Positions 49,401-61,400 of a DNA stretch of 64,000 nt are shown here, in pieces; position 1 is the first letter of the stretch, and each line of letters begins with the position of its first letter. This DNA comes from Xiphophorus maculatus (taxonomy: Eukaryota; Chordata; Actinopteri; Cyprinodontiformes; Poeciliidae), in contig NC_036461.1 in the NCBI RefSeq assembly GCF_002775205.1, forward strand, positions 22,496,875-22,560,874. Direction: 5' to 3'. Below the pieces are notes generated by a model. That model saw nothing but the letters and a program-made list of their open reading frames with translations. It did not search any database and was not told where the DNA came from. Position numbers and translations under genes: made by a program.

Positions 49401-52400
49401 CCCAGGTCAGTGAAGTCAGTAGGCAGTTCCTCGTCACTGCAAATACAGAACTGTCTAAAACTAACGAAAGGTATTGCATAAATGTTTTCAACCGGTAGAA
49501 ACATATTTTAACTGGACAGACAACGTTCTAGTCAGTCTCTTCAATCGAATGCACTTTAATTTATAACAATAATGACAAAATACTGACATAATAAGGTGAT
49601 TTATTGACAGTGCTGCTTGTATTGTGGCATTATGCTTGTATTGTTGTATTTTGGAGTGCAAGCACAGAAATGTGTCTTTTAATTAGAAAAGTCCTGATCA
49701 GGATTTTTTTTGTATTTAGCACTGATTCAAGGCATTTAAAATTAGGCATCGGCTAATACGCGTACCAGTTTGATTAATTAGTCTAAAAAAAAAAAGAAGA
49801 ATTCTGTGTTTCAACTCAATGATTTAATAGTTTTAAAAAGCTGTAAGATGACATGCTACATTTCATCAGCGCAGTAAATTCACCTATGATTGCAGATTTT
49901 GCAGTATCTATTTCCTTTTTTCTGATGGCGATAGATATATCTTAAAGGATAACTGAATAGGACATTCTTTCTTTTCTAAAGACAAGAAGCAGATTAGATA
50001 ACAGGGTGGAGACAGAGAAGGCTGTACTTCGGTCTGATGCGTTAACTGTTATAAGTCTGAAAATCCAAGGTCAAGTCAAAGTCTGTTCAGTCTTTTCTTC
50101 TGGCATCTGCTGGGGTAGCAGCTTCAGAACGATGTTCTCACATGCCTCTTTTTATTTTATTCAGGGGTATCCAAAGTGTGGCCCCAGGGGTCATTTGCAG
50201 GCTACAAGTACAGATGCAGATAGACTCTTTTATCCCGTTTTCTATTATTGCTGCTGAGATAACAGGGGAAAAAAAATCTTCTTGCCCAAAAAGTGAACAA
50301 TTGAACCTCTAAAATTAGAAATTAGAAACTACAGGCATGTCTGATAAATGTGCAGCACCTTTTTCGTCACATAACCATTTTCTTCTTAAAAATGTTATTT
50401 TTGTTACTTTCTGCTAAAATGAAAGTATAAAACATCAGCACAGTCAACACTTCATAAGCAATATGTTAATAACCCTAAAATATCTCAATCCAGGATCTTT
50501 TTTAACAGACATTTTAAACATACAAGCTCTGTTTGGTCTGTTTGGAGCTTAACTTTAAGTATACAGTTTCATAAGAGTTTCACAGCCAAAGTCTTTGATA
50601 AACGCAAATACATTTTTTGTGAATGTCATGACTGTTCCTTTCCTGAAGTTATCTTATTTGTTCTCTACGGTGGCCGACAGGTGCAAATGCGCAGCAAAAG
50701 AGAAAACATGCAAACAAAAAAGAAGACACCCCCGAATGAAATGCAGCAAACAAAAAGAGAGACGCAAACACCCCCGAATGAAATGCAGCAAACAAAAAGT
50801 GTTGAAAACGGAAGTGCTCCAGACCACTAGGGGGAGTCAAAGAAAATAGTATTCATTTCTATGGGACCAGATGCAAGATTCAGAGAAAGAAATTTGAAAG
50901 AAAGTAAAGGTATCTCTCTGAATCTTGCATCTGGAAAGTGTGATTATTGTGAGAAGTCTGAAACAATAGAGCATGTTATTTTAGAGTGTTGTAAGTATGA
51001 AGAAGAGAGAAGATGCATGCTGAGAGAGTGTGTAGGTATTAAAGAAAGGTTTAATTTAATAGAATTTTTGAGGAGAGATTTCGGGAGTAGACATATTCAA
51101 ATAATTATTCGGTATCTTAAAAAAACAAAGCTATTTCATAGGATATGAGTAGAGCAAGTTGGGTGTGAATGTGTAAAGAATATCAAAGAGGGGTATATAA
51201 AGCTATAAGCAAGTTGGATAATATAAGCAGGTGTGTATGTGTGGGGGTATGTTTAATCAGGAGTTAATGGAGGGAAAAGGTAGAAAGTGAAAGTTTATAG
51301 ACCATCTCGAACCACACTCCATACTGGTAAGTGGCGGTAATGCTACTGTAAGTTTGTTGCCAACCGCCAATAAATACCAAGAAGAAGAAGAAGAAGAAGA
51401 ATCTTGCATCTGGTCCCATAGAAATGAATACTATTTTCTTTGACTCCCCCTAGTGGTCTGGAGCACTTCCGTTTTCAACACTTTTTGTTTGCTGCATTTC
51501 ATTCAGGGGTGTTTGCGTCTCTCTTTTTGTTTGCTGCATTTCATTCGGGGGTGTTTGCGTCTCTCTTTTTGTTTGCTGCATTTCATTCGGGGGTGTCTTC
51601 TTATTTGTTTGCATGTTTTCTCTTTTGCTGCGCATTTGCACCTGTCGGCCACCGTAGTTCTCAATGTTAAAACGAAAAGCAAACAAAAAAGGTTTTTGAT
51701 TAAGGCATACTAAGATAATATTCCGACACGGTTGCTTGGCAACCCTTTTCCTGACGAACACCGTCATTCCTGGCCAACGGCTGCTTCAGAGTTAAAAAGC
51801 TAAACTAGCTAGCAAGTTTGTTTCGGGCGTTAGCACTGAGGCTAACGTTGTTTAAAGCTGGATACAAACTACAATTGTTTCTTCACTACCAGTTACGTGT
51901 ATTATTAAACTTTTATGAAGTTCATGTATTCTTTATAATACAAACCATATAAATATATCAACCTTACTGTTTGCTGCTGGACACCGAAGACTGCGAATAA
52001 AAGGTGAAGACTTGTTGCTGAATTTGTCTTTACTGTCATTAGAATTTAATCATTGCTGAACTTTCTATTTACAAAATAATATGTTTGACTCACATTTCAT
52101 GTCCTGCAGTATTGAATAATGTAGGCTTTTAAGAAAATTAAAATAAAATAGAAACATCCATCTTCTGTTCACCCTTTGTCCCTAATGGGGTCGGGAGGGT
52201 TGCTGGTGCCTATCTCCAGCTACGTTCCAGGCGGGAGGAGGGGTTCACCCTGGACAGGTCGCCAGTCTGTCGCAGGGCAACACAAAGACATACAGGACAA
52301 ACAACCATTCACACACACACACACCCCCACACACCTAGGGAGAATGTAGATAGACCAAGTAACCTAACAGTATTTTTGGACTGTGGGTGGAAGCCGGAGT

Positions 52401-55400
52401 ACCCGGAGAGAACCCACGCATACACAGGGAGAACATGCAAACTCCATGCAGAAAGACCCCGGCCGGGAATTGAACCCAGGACCTTCTTGCTGCAAGGCAA
52501 CAGTGCTACCAACTGCGCCACTGTGCAACAATGAGAGATTATTGTGATGGCTAATAAAGAAACATGGGGTCAGAAAGGCTGTAGGATCCACATACATGCT
52601 GTTAATGTTTTCCACAGTTCTCTGAAGACATTTTTAAAGCTACCTGAAGATGAAGATATTTTTGGTGCTCTAAGGTAGAGTAGCACTCAAACACACGGAG
52701 AAATACAAGGGGAAAAAGTCAGACTGGGAACAGACCCTGAGACTCCCTGAGTCATTGAACAGGCTAAAACAAATGATCTGGATACATTTTTAACCCATCA
52801 GTTTTGGGAATAGAAATCCTGCTCTGACATCATCTCTACTTTTTGTAAAATTTCGTAACTGCTTGTTTTTCCTCTATTTGTGAATTATGCTTCCACGAAA
52901 AAGAGCAATTAACAGCCATTATGCTTCACAATTAACTAGGAGTGGTGATATGTAAGCCTCCTGTCCACAGGGAGGAGAACGTGTGGTTTTAAGTCCCAGA
53001 GCGAAATTCCGTGAATCAGGTGTACGGAGCCTTGTGCCAGAAGCCCATTAAAATGCTGTCTACATCGTTTTAAACTGTGTGATTGTGAGCGTGAGTGGAA
53101 ATAAAAGTAACAATAGGTATTTTGTTCCATATAACACAGTAGGAGTGTAACAGCTAAAACCTTCTATGGATGCAAACTCCACTAAAAACCCACCTGTTTA
53201 GGATTGTATTTGAAACATAATCAATTACAAATTTATTGATGGAACCTGACTTAATGTTGTGTTTTGATTGTTGATTCTATGTTGCATTGTGTTTCTGTGT
53301 TTGATATGATGTAAAGCACTTTGAAATGCCTTGCTGCTGAAATGTGCTAAAATTTGATTGATTTGATTGATTGATTTTAAGTGTTTCTCTCACAAATGTG
53401 CTACAAGTCTTGTTTTACACTAAGCCTCTTTTATTCTCATAGCAGTTTACCTGTAGGATTTTCTTTTCTGGTTTTATTTTCAAAAACTGTTGTACTTTAT
53501 AGACGTGGACTGCCGCTCGTCTCTGGTCATTGTGTATCACATGTCACGGTGACCCTGACAAATTCAAACACAAATTCCAGAGCTGTGATGAAACTCACTG
53601 TAAGTTTGCAGGAGATTAATAGATTGAAAACATGTGCTCTCGCTGTCTCATGTCCCTGCAATTTAGGCAGAAAATTCTATTTACTTCCCCCCCTCTTCAC
53701 TTAAATCTCGTTAAACCGTCCTAGACTAAAAGCAGCTTGTGTGTGTCCGTTGTACAAGAAGTGAGCACAAATAATAAACCATGTTGTGTTACATGAGCTT
53801 AATCTCCAGGAAAACCTCCCAGTACTTTCACACAAGAGACTCGAAAAAGAAGTGATTTTTTTTTTTTTTGTAAAGAACGAAATTTAGATTTTTGACATTG
53901 AGTAAGATTCTAATATTTGAATTAATATCCCAATTCCAGCCATCATGTCCCCGTATTAGCACACAATAAGTGCCTGGAAAAGTGCTTTATCTTTTACCTT
54001 TATAAAGCACTAGTAAGATTCAAGATTTTCACCTCATCTGTTCAACAACTTTAAAGGTTGAAGTCTCGGAATGGGTTCCAAATATAAACCTGATCAGACA
54101 ACATTTTGGCTCACGCTGGCCTGGTGCCACGTTCCACAAGATGCTACACGGTCGTATGGACCGTGTTGTGCTCCAACATGATGCTTGTGATGGACAATCC
54201 ATACGCAGCACAAAGGTCTGACAACAAAACAGAGCTGTGATTCAGAGCAGGAGGTCCTTTCTCTTGATCACACCTCTTAAAGTCATTAATGACCACCCAG
54301 GTGGTCACTGAAGTCCCCAAGAGCACAACTGAATCCCTGAGCAGCGTCCGTCAGTCAATTCTCATGAGTCTGTTTTTTCCTCTGTTGGGCTCAGTTCCAT
54401 GTTTATTGGGGAGAAACAGTATTTTCATACCGATACATCTATATTGGTCTGCCTTTCAATGTAATAACGGCCTGTTCGGCGTGTAGGCCGCCTCTCACCC
54501 AATGACCGCTAGAGACCGGCATCAGAAGAAGAAAGTACATCGTTTTTCAATTCTAGTTTTTTTTTTTTCATTTGAGAATGTCGTAAATATAATCTAGTCT
54601 TCACTAACTCCCTAAAATGATTTGAATCTAAAACCGATACTCCATAGTGTATCGTCTCTATAAAGATGACAAATGCACTTAGTTCATCAATAACCGCCCA
54701 TTGTGGCCACCTTTATACAAGCAGGAGTTTTGCTAATTTGTTGGTCTGAGACAATGCCAAAGACGGAGAGACATAAGCAATGGTCTCAGAGAAGTGGCTA
54801 TGTGTTGTATTGCTGCACATTCAGAGAAAGATGAACGAATTTTAATGTTACCTCTCCAATAGAGGCTTGTTTTAAAGACAAGACAAATCCAAACGAACCA
54901 GATTAGGTCCAAAACTATACATCTATATTTATGCGGCAAAGCCGGTTACGTATACGATTTTCAGCCGATAAATATGACGTTTCAAGCGTTCTGTTACTGG
55001 ACCAGAATAAAATGGGAAACCCTGACAGGTGACAAATGAATTCAGAATGTGACACACAACTTAGCACAAGGTATGACTGGAAGCCAAACGTGTCCCGCCT
55101 CCCAGCATCCCAGGGTGAGCCAAACACTTTAGCCGCTTTGGCAGTCACACACAGTGAAGGACTGCTTGGGGACAGATAGAAACAGCTTCTTGTTAACAGT
55201 AGGCTCGCTTCCAGGCGCTCCACAACCAGCAGCCGTGGGTAAGTGGGCTTTGATTTTGATGAAAGGATTCTGCTACTTCAACCTGGCCTAAAATGTAGAT
55301 GCAATGAATGCATTAACGTTATGGCGTGGGCAGCTGCAGATTCTTTTTTTCCTTTCTTTTCTTTTCTTTTTAAAGAATCTTTTGAACTATTAGGGACTGC

Positions 55401-58400
55401 GGTGTGCTTACTCTGAATTCACAGTGTTTCAACAATGTCTGAAAAGTTAATTTTTATTAGAAGCCACAAAGAAGAGGAGCTTGTAATATCATTGAACTGC
55501 TCTGCTTCAGCTTTCTTGTCTTTCTCAGGACAACAACACAACCTGAGAAAGACGCATAGTTCTGACCTGCTAGCGTTAGCTGTCTTCTGATGCATTTACA
55601 CAAACTAAAAGACTTTGCCACATGACACACATTACGGTGAGGCGGAGGGCGGGGAGAGGGGCTGGGTGGGAATAGACTGCAAAGGCACATCTGCAAATAC
55701 TACAGCTTTGGAAGGAGATACTTCAGATAAGTGCACATATCTTTCCATTTACTATCTCTGAAAATTTTTTCTTGAAGCCTGGAGATAAAGCTTGCCCTTT
55801 TAGGTCAAACATATTCAAAACTAGTTTTCTCAGCAACCAAACCCATGTCAAAAGTAAGCAAGGCATTAAAAAAAAATGTGGGTGTTACGCTTTGAAAAAT
55901 ACCCTTCTCAAAGCAAGTTAAAATATAGGAAGCAATATATTTTTTTCTATCTTATAAGTGAAAAGCATCAGACATTGGAACTAGTACTTTATTTTTAATC
56001 AATGGTCAGAAATGATTGAGCTCTTACATCTTGCTGAAAAGTGACTTCTAAGTTAGTTTTGGCTTATTTCAAACATATTGACATATTATACACTAGAAAC
56101 TAGACCAAAAATACTTGGTAAGATTTTGTGTGTTTTTCTTTTGTGGAGTGTTCCCTATCATGCTTTGGTTTGTGTTAAATGTTTTTGAGGTTAGTTGTTT
56201 TAAGTTAATCAGTCAACTTTTCCAGTCCTTAATGTATCTGAAACCTTGGGAAATTGAAATAAAACGAACGATTGCTTCACGTTAAAGTACCGTCCATTCA
56301 GACGAAAAGTAAAGAGTGGTGGTTTTAATCAGAATTTTACTGTGCTCACAAAAATCAATTGTAAGAAAAAAATAATCAATAATAATAAAATAATGATAAT
56401 AATAATCAGGCAGATCCTTTTCGACAACCAGGAGGAGCCAGCCTACAAGGCTTCAAAGTTTAATGCGAGAATCAATAAGGTGGATCACTTAACAGATGGA
56501 GGAGGCAGCAGCTCCCTGAGGAAATCGTTGCCAGGAAGAACTCTAAATAGTTTCACCGTCGGCTCCGGTGTCGGTCTGAACCTCAAGATGAATCCTGGGA
56601 GTGAGCCGACTCCATCTTTTTAACTCAACGTTGTTACATCGCAGTTTTCTGCGCATCAAGAGTAAATGTTTGGATTTGTGTCGTTTGTGGAACGATGTCA
56701 AATATTCCACATTCCCGTACGTTCCCGTATCTCATGTAGCGGTTTGGAAGCTCTGGTGAACCCTCTGCTTCTGAGTTGGTTCTAAACGCAGGCTGGAGGC
56801 AGGACCAAGCAGAGTAAAGCAGTAGGTTATTAAAAAGACGCACTCACAAGAAAGGTATGCGGAGCAGACCAGGAGAATCCGGTGACACATGGGAATGGCA
56901 ATACGGGGATCTGGCAATGGATGTGAGAGATATGGGAGTGTACATGCACAGTGAGGAGGTGATTACTGGTGCAAGAGCAGGTGGAGCTAATTATCTGAAT
57001 GTGCAGCAGCTGTGGGAAGGCACGAGCCGAGGCAGTGAGGGAGAAAATTTGAAGAAAATGAAAAAAAAAAGGATTAAATCACATGAATCCACCGAACTAA
57101 AACAAAGTGACATTGTGTTGGTTTGTTCATTAAGCATGGACATTAGATTTCTTTCGGTAATATTTTGGCTTGTCTTTTTTTATTTTTAAGCAGGGAGAAG
57201 ACTGCGAGCGCCAGAACCTGCCACACAGGACAATTCAGTGAGTAACTGGAGCCTACCGGAAAATCCCACTCTATTATTTCCCTAATCTGCACCTTTATCT
57301 AAACTTACTCCACAAACATGATGTACGTTCGTAGTACGAATGACAGAAATAACTTTGTTTTCATGTTAACTGACTTTGTTCACACAGATATGTGAGGAGC
57401 CGACTCAGTTTGCAGAGGGGGAGAGACCCCGGCCACAAGGATCGTCTCCGGTCCAGGAGTATCCTGAGGCGGCAAAATACGCTGACAAAGAGGTACAGAG
57501 AGCAAAGATACAGCTGAGCTACACTGACATGAACCGTCCAGGAAAGGAAAGAGAAATTAGCCTGAGTTGATTTCCTTTCTCAGCCGAGTTCATTTGAAAC
57601 TACTTTAACATTTTGATTCTGGATTTTATTTCCAGAGTCCAAATTTGTACAATGAGAAATTGTAGAAATTTGAAATTGTAGAAAATTGTAGTAAACATGA
57701 GATCTGCCAAAGCTCACAGTGGGGAAGTCAGTGGTTTCTCACTTAGGCCCTGTTTGCATAACAATGTTTCCAAAAGCGTTTTTTGTTGCACATCTGACAG
57801 AAATTGTGTTTACACACAAGCGGGGCTGGAAAAGGTGCAGTGTGGATTTCAGGCCAACAGGAGGCGGTGAAACTTTGTGTATTTTCTGATCCAGAGGCGT
57901 GTTTATGTAATCCTTCTGTAGGTCTTGGCTGACTGCATACTTTTTCCACAATGAGCAGATTTCACTTTTTTAGTTTTATTGTTTTAGATTTTGCTTTAAC
58001 ATATCACGTCACCTGTAGAGGTGCAGCAGAAAAGAAAGAGCACAGAGAGCCACCATTGTTGTAGATTTGTGCCGTGGATGGGTCAAAAGTGAGTCCACAA
58101 GCACAAGATGGGGTGACTGATGCCATTGTTTCCATAATGTTTTCACTTTGCACTTAGAAAGGATTTGATTCACATTTCATTTTTAAAAAGTTTCACTCTG
58201 GAGCCCCTTGTCAACCCTTTGCGTTTTTTTCCGACCAAAATGCTGCTGCCATGGACACAAGAGGCCAAAACATTTAAATTTTATTGTCCTGGTTAAAATC
58301 CAATATGGCTGCCAAGTGTTTGAAACTGTTACGGCTACAGTAGCAAACTGTTTATTTAGGCTTTTATCTCTCCCAGAACCGCACAACTGTCTTCAGAAAG

Positions 58401-61400
58401 CATGTTTATTCCTTTAGCTTGTTTTGCTAATAGCAGTTAGCTTGTCATTGAGCACAGCAACTAGCAAATTCCAATGATTTTCCTGACTTAAACTTGTACA
58501 GGTTTAACACAGAGACAGCCCATAATACTACCAGAGATACTTATACTGCAGCTTAGGAGACATTGTGAATAAAGCTTAGAAATGTAATAGAAATGAAAAT
58601 TTTTTTCTGTTTATATATCCGTATGTATGGTAGGCTAAATTGATGTTTCAGCATTTGAAAAAACAACAACACCTATCTAACACTATTTTTCTTAGTGCGA
58701 AGAACATGATGCAGACCACAAAGCTGGGAGTGGACACAAAGGTAAAAAGTCTGGCCTCGGCTTCATCTTCGAGAGGACCTCCACTCCAAAAATGAGTAAA
58801 TTAAAGGTCCGACATTCACACCATTCACCCGTCACGTGTAGGAATCCATACAGGCTGTGAACCTGCTGATGGTGCAGTTTAAGGAAGAACATCTGTCCTC
58901 TTTTTTTCGGGTGTGTCTGTAGGAAGCTCCCAGTCCTGAAGGTGGCGTTATAGTGAACACAGCCCAAGATGGATGTGCAGAGGGTCTGGTTTATGGCGGA
59001 GGAGGGAAAGAGGGGATCTTCATCAAGAAAGTAGTTCCAGAGTCACCAGCTTCAAAAAGCTTAAAAGTCAAAGAAGGTTATTTATTCATTTTATTATGAA
59101 CACTAATTAGATATGCATAATTATTAATATATGCAACTTCAATGTTACACAAATTAACAATGAGGTTAATTTGTACAACAAATTAATTTGTTGCACAGGT
59201 TCAAAACAAGTTAGAAACTTTATTTATGTAATTGAAGTTAAATAATTGTAATTTCAATTATTTTCTCCATAGTTTGTTCCACTTATTTCATTGCAACAGA
59301 TTGAAAGTCGGCTCTTCTTTAGAGGATTTGATCATTTTTTTCCCCCCACTGATTTTTTTTTGTTTTTTGTAGGAGATCAGATTCTGAGCGCCACAGTGTA
59401 TTTTGACAACATGTCATATGAGGACGCCATTCAGATTCTGGAGCATGCTCAGGCTTACAAGTTGAAGCTTTGCCTGAAACGTCAGCCGGACTTCACAGAG
59501 ACGGAACCAACCATCGATTCAGACGTTATTCCTGTAACTATTTTCAAACTGCGTCTGCTAATATTTTTTTTTTGATGAATGTAATTTGATATTCAATGTT
59601 TCCGTTGCTCAACAGGAGGAAGAAGTCGGTTCCACAGAGATGAGGGAGCAAGGAAAAACCAGAAGGCGTGGCGATGCTCGCATCTCGTGGCCAAAGTTTC
59701 CCTCCTTTGGAAAAGGACGTAAATCTCGTTTCACAAGGTCTCACAGTTCGTCAGAAGCAGATGAGCAAAGAAAACTTGAGCTTAGTCCTACGACAAGTGA
59801 CACAGAGTCACCTATAAAATCTCAGGATGCCCTGAAAGGAAAGAAGAAGCATAAAATAAAACTCTCTGGCCTAAAGAGGAGAGGCCGCATAAGTTCATCT
59901 GAAGACCAGGACACGGATGCGCCAACATCTGGGCAGATGAGTAGCGACGTTCAGCAGAAGCAGGAATCAGACACTCTTTCACCCGAGTTCCCTGAATACC
60001 CCATAGCAGAAACACCAGAGATCAATGAACAGGCAGGGGAAGCTATGGAGTCTGACCCGGTTCAACACAAGGTGGAGCTCGTCAGTGTAGACGCTACTTT
60101 GAAAACCACAGATCAAACCGTAGCACTGGGCGATGAGGAAGGCCAGTCTGGAGCTCCAAAATCCCCAGACGAGAAAAAAAAGAAGAAAGAGAGGTCAGAA
60201 TTAAAAATGAAGATCCTAGGGAAGGATAAATCGCACAAAAAAGACGCCAAAGCAAAATCCTCTCCCAAAAGGCTTAAGACTCTCGGAGCAAGTGTTGACA
60301 CAGAAGATCTTCCTGAAGCAGGAAAATCTGCTGCTATCTCAAGCTCTGAGTCAAAAACTAGATTGATGGGAGATCAATCTACGGTCGGCGTAGATAACAA
60401 AAGCCAAGGTGAAGAGAGTTCAAAGCTAATCTCATCCAAATTCATTACATCGCAGATAATTTTACCAAAGGTGGAACTTGACATATCATTGAGAAAATCT
60501 CCCAAGAAAGGTGATGACAAAACACAGAAAGGAAAGGAGACGAAACAGAAGCAATCCAAAAAGTCCAGTCCAAAACATAAGCAACTTGAATTAGACATGA
60601 GCAATGTTGCTAATGCAGAAGAAATGCAAACAGTGAACGATCAAGAACCCACAACTACAACTGGCCGCGTTTCCACAACCCAACTTCCCAAACGTGAAGA
60701 CATCGAGATTCCAGGAATGGAGGACATGTCTGTGAAAACCACCGTGGCTGATTATAAAAAGCGCAACAAAGAAAGCCAGGCTGAAACAGTGCAAATGTCA
60801 ATTGATGTTGATAGTGTGAAAGAAGCTGTTTCTAAATTACCTGGATTTAAGCTGCCTCAGCTGGATATATCTGGGGTGCCTATCCCAGAAGAAATAACTG
60901 TCATAGATGCTAACGCACAAAGAATATCTGTAAAAACGCCCACCAAAGTCGCAAAACCAAAACAAGAAGAGCATCTGACAAGGTCTGACACAACGGCATC
61001 TTCAGAAATCTCCAAAACGATCTTTTTAACTGACAACAAGTTTGATTTTAAGAAATCTCAAATGGAAGACGATACCAGCCCACCAAAGTGCAAAAGTGAA
61101 GAGGAAGCTAAAGAAAAAGAATTTGATACAACAAACGGAAAAGCAGCAACAGAAGAAGAGCTGAAGACATCCACTAGGCCAAAGATAACAATGCCAAGCT
61201 TTGGGATGTCAGCAAAAAGCAGAAGGCTGCCTTATATTGGGATTGACATGCAGAAACCAAGCTTCATTCAGGAAAAAGAGCTAACAACAGAAACAAGGAA
61301 AGATGAAAGACAAACTGGAGAAGTCATATGTAAAGTCAAAATACCTGAACTTGATGGTATTGAGTACATAGACTCAGCGGACGAGTCAGTCAAAAAGGAT

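Larger units (their letters stand above)
45985..57193 (+). other. ahnak2: ahnak2 intron 1 (11.2 kb)
   Basis: No other exon is recognisable inside it. It holds the (ATC)26 tract, a family D array, a hairpin transposon with a nested LINE fragment, a second SINE type, a LINE 3' end and a decayed LINE endonuclease fragment, all listed separately. The 47181-47474 stretch has ends (AAGGTGCACC and GGTGCATCTCTG) resembling the hAT-like elements and may be another small copy. The 110-codon frame at 56857-57189 has no recognisable domain and is probably repeat-derived. Confidence 0.6.

Noticed and set aside
50861..51148. 95-codon plus frame as a host gene
   Set aside because: The first part is hairpin-element sequence and the rest is a truncated LINE C-terminus, split at the 15-bp target duplication.
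59373..59533. Periaxin (PRX) or AHNAK as the identity of the 3' gene
   Set aside because: The PDZ exon alone resembles all three. The MCDCFH start, the RPRPQGSSPV segment, the SWPKF/RSHSSSEA block and linkage to cdca4 point to AHNAK2.
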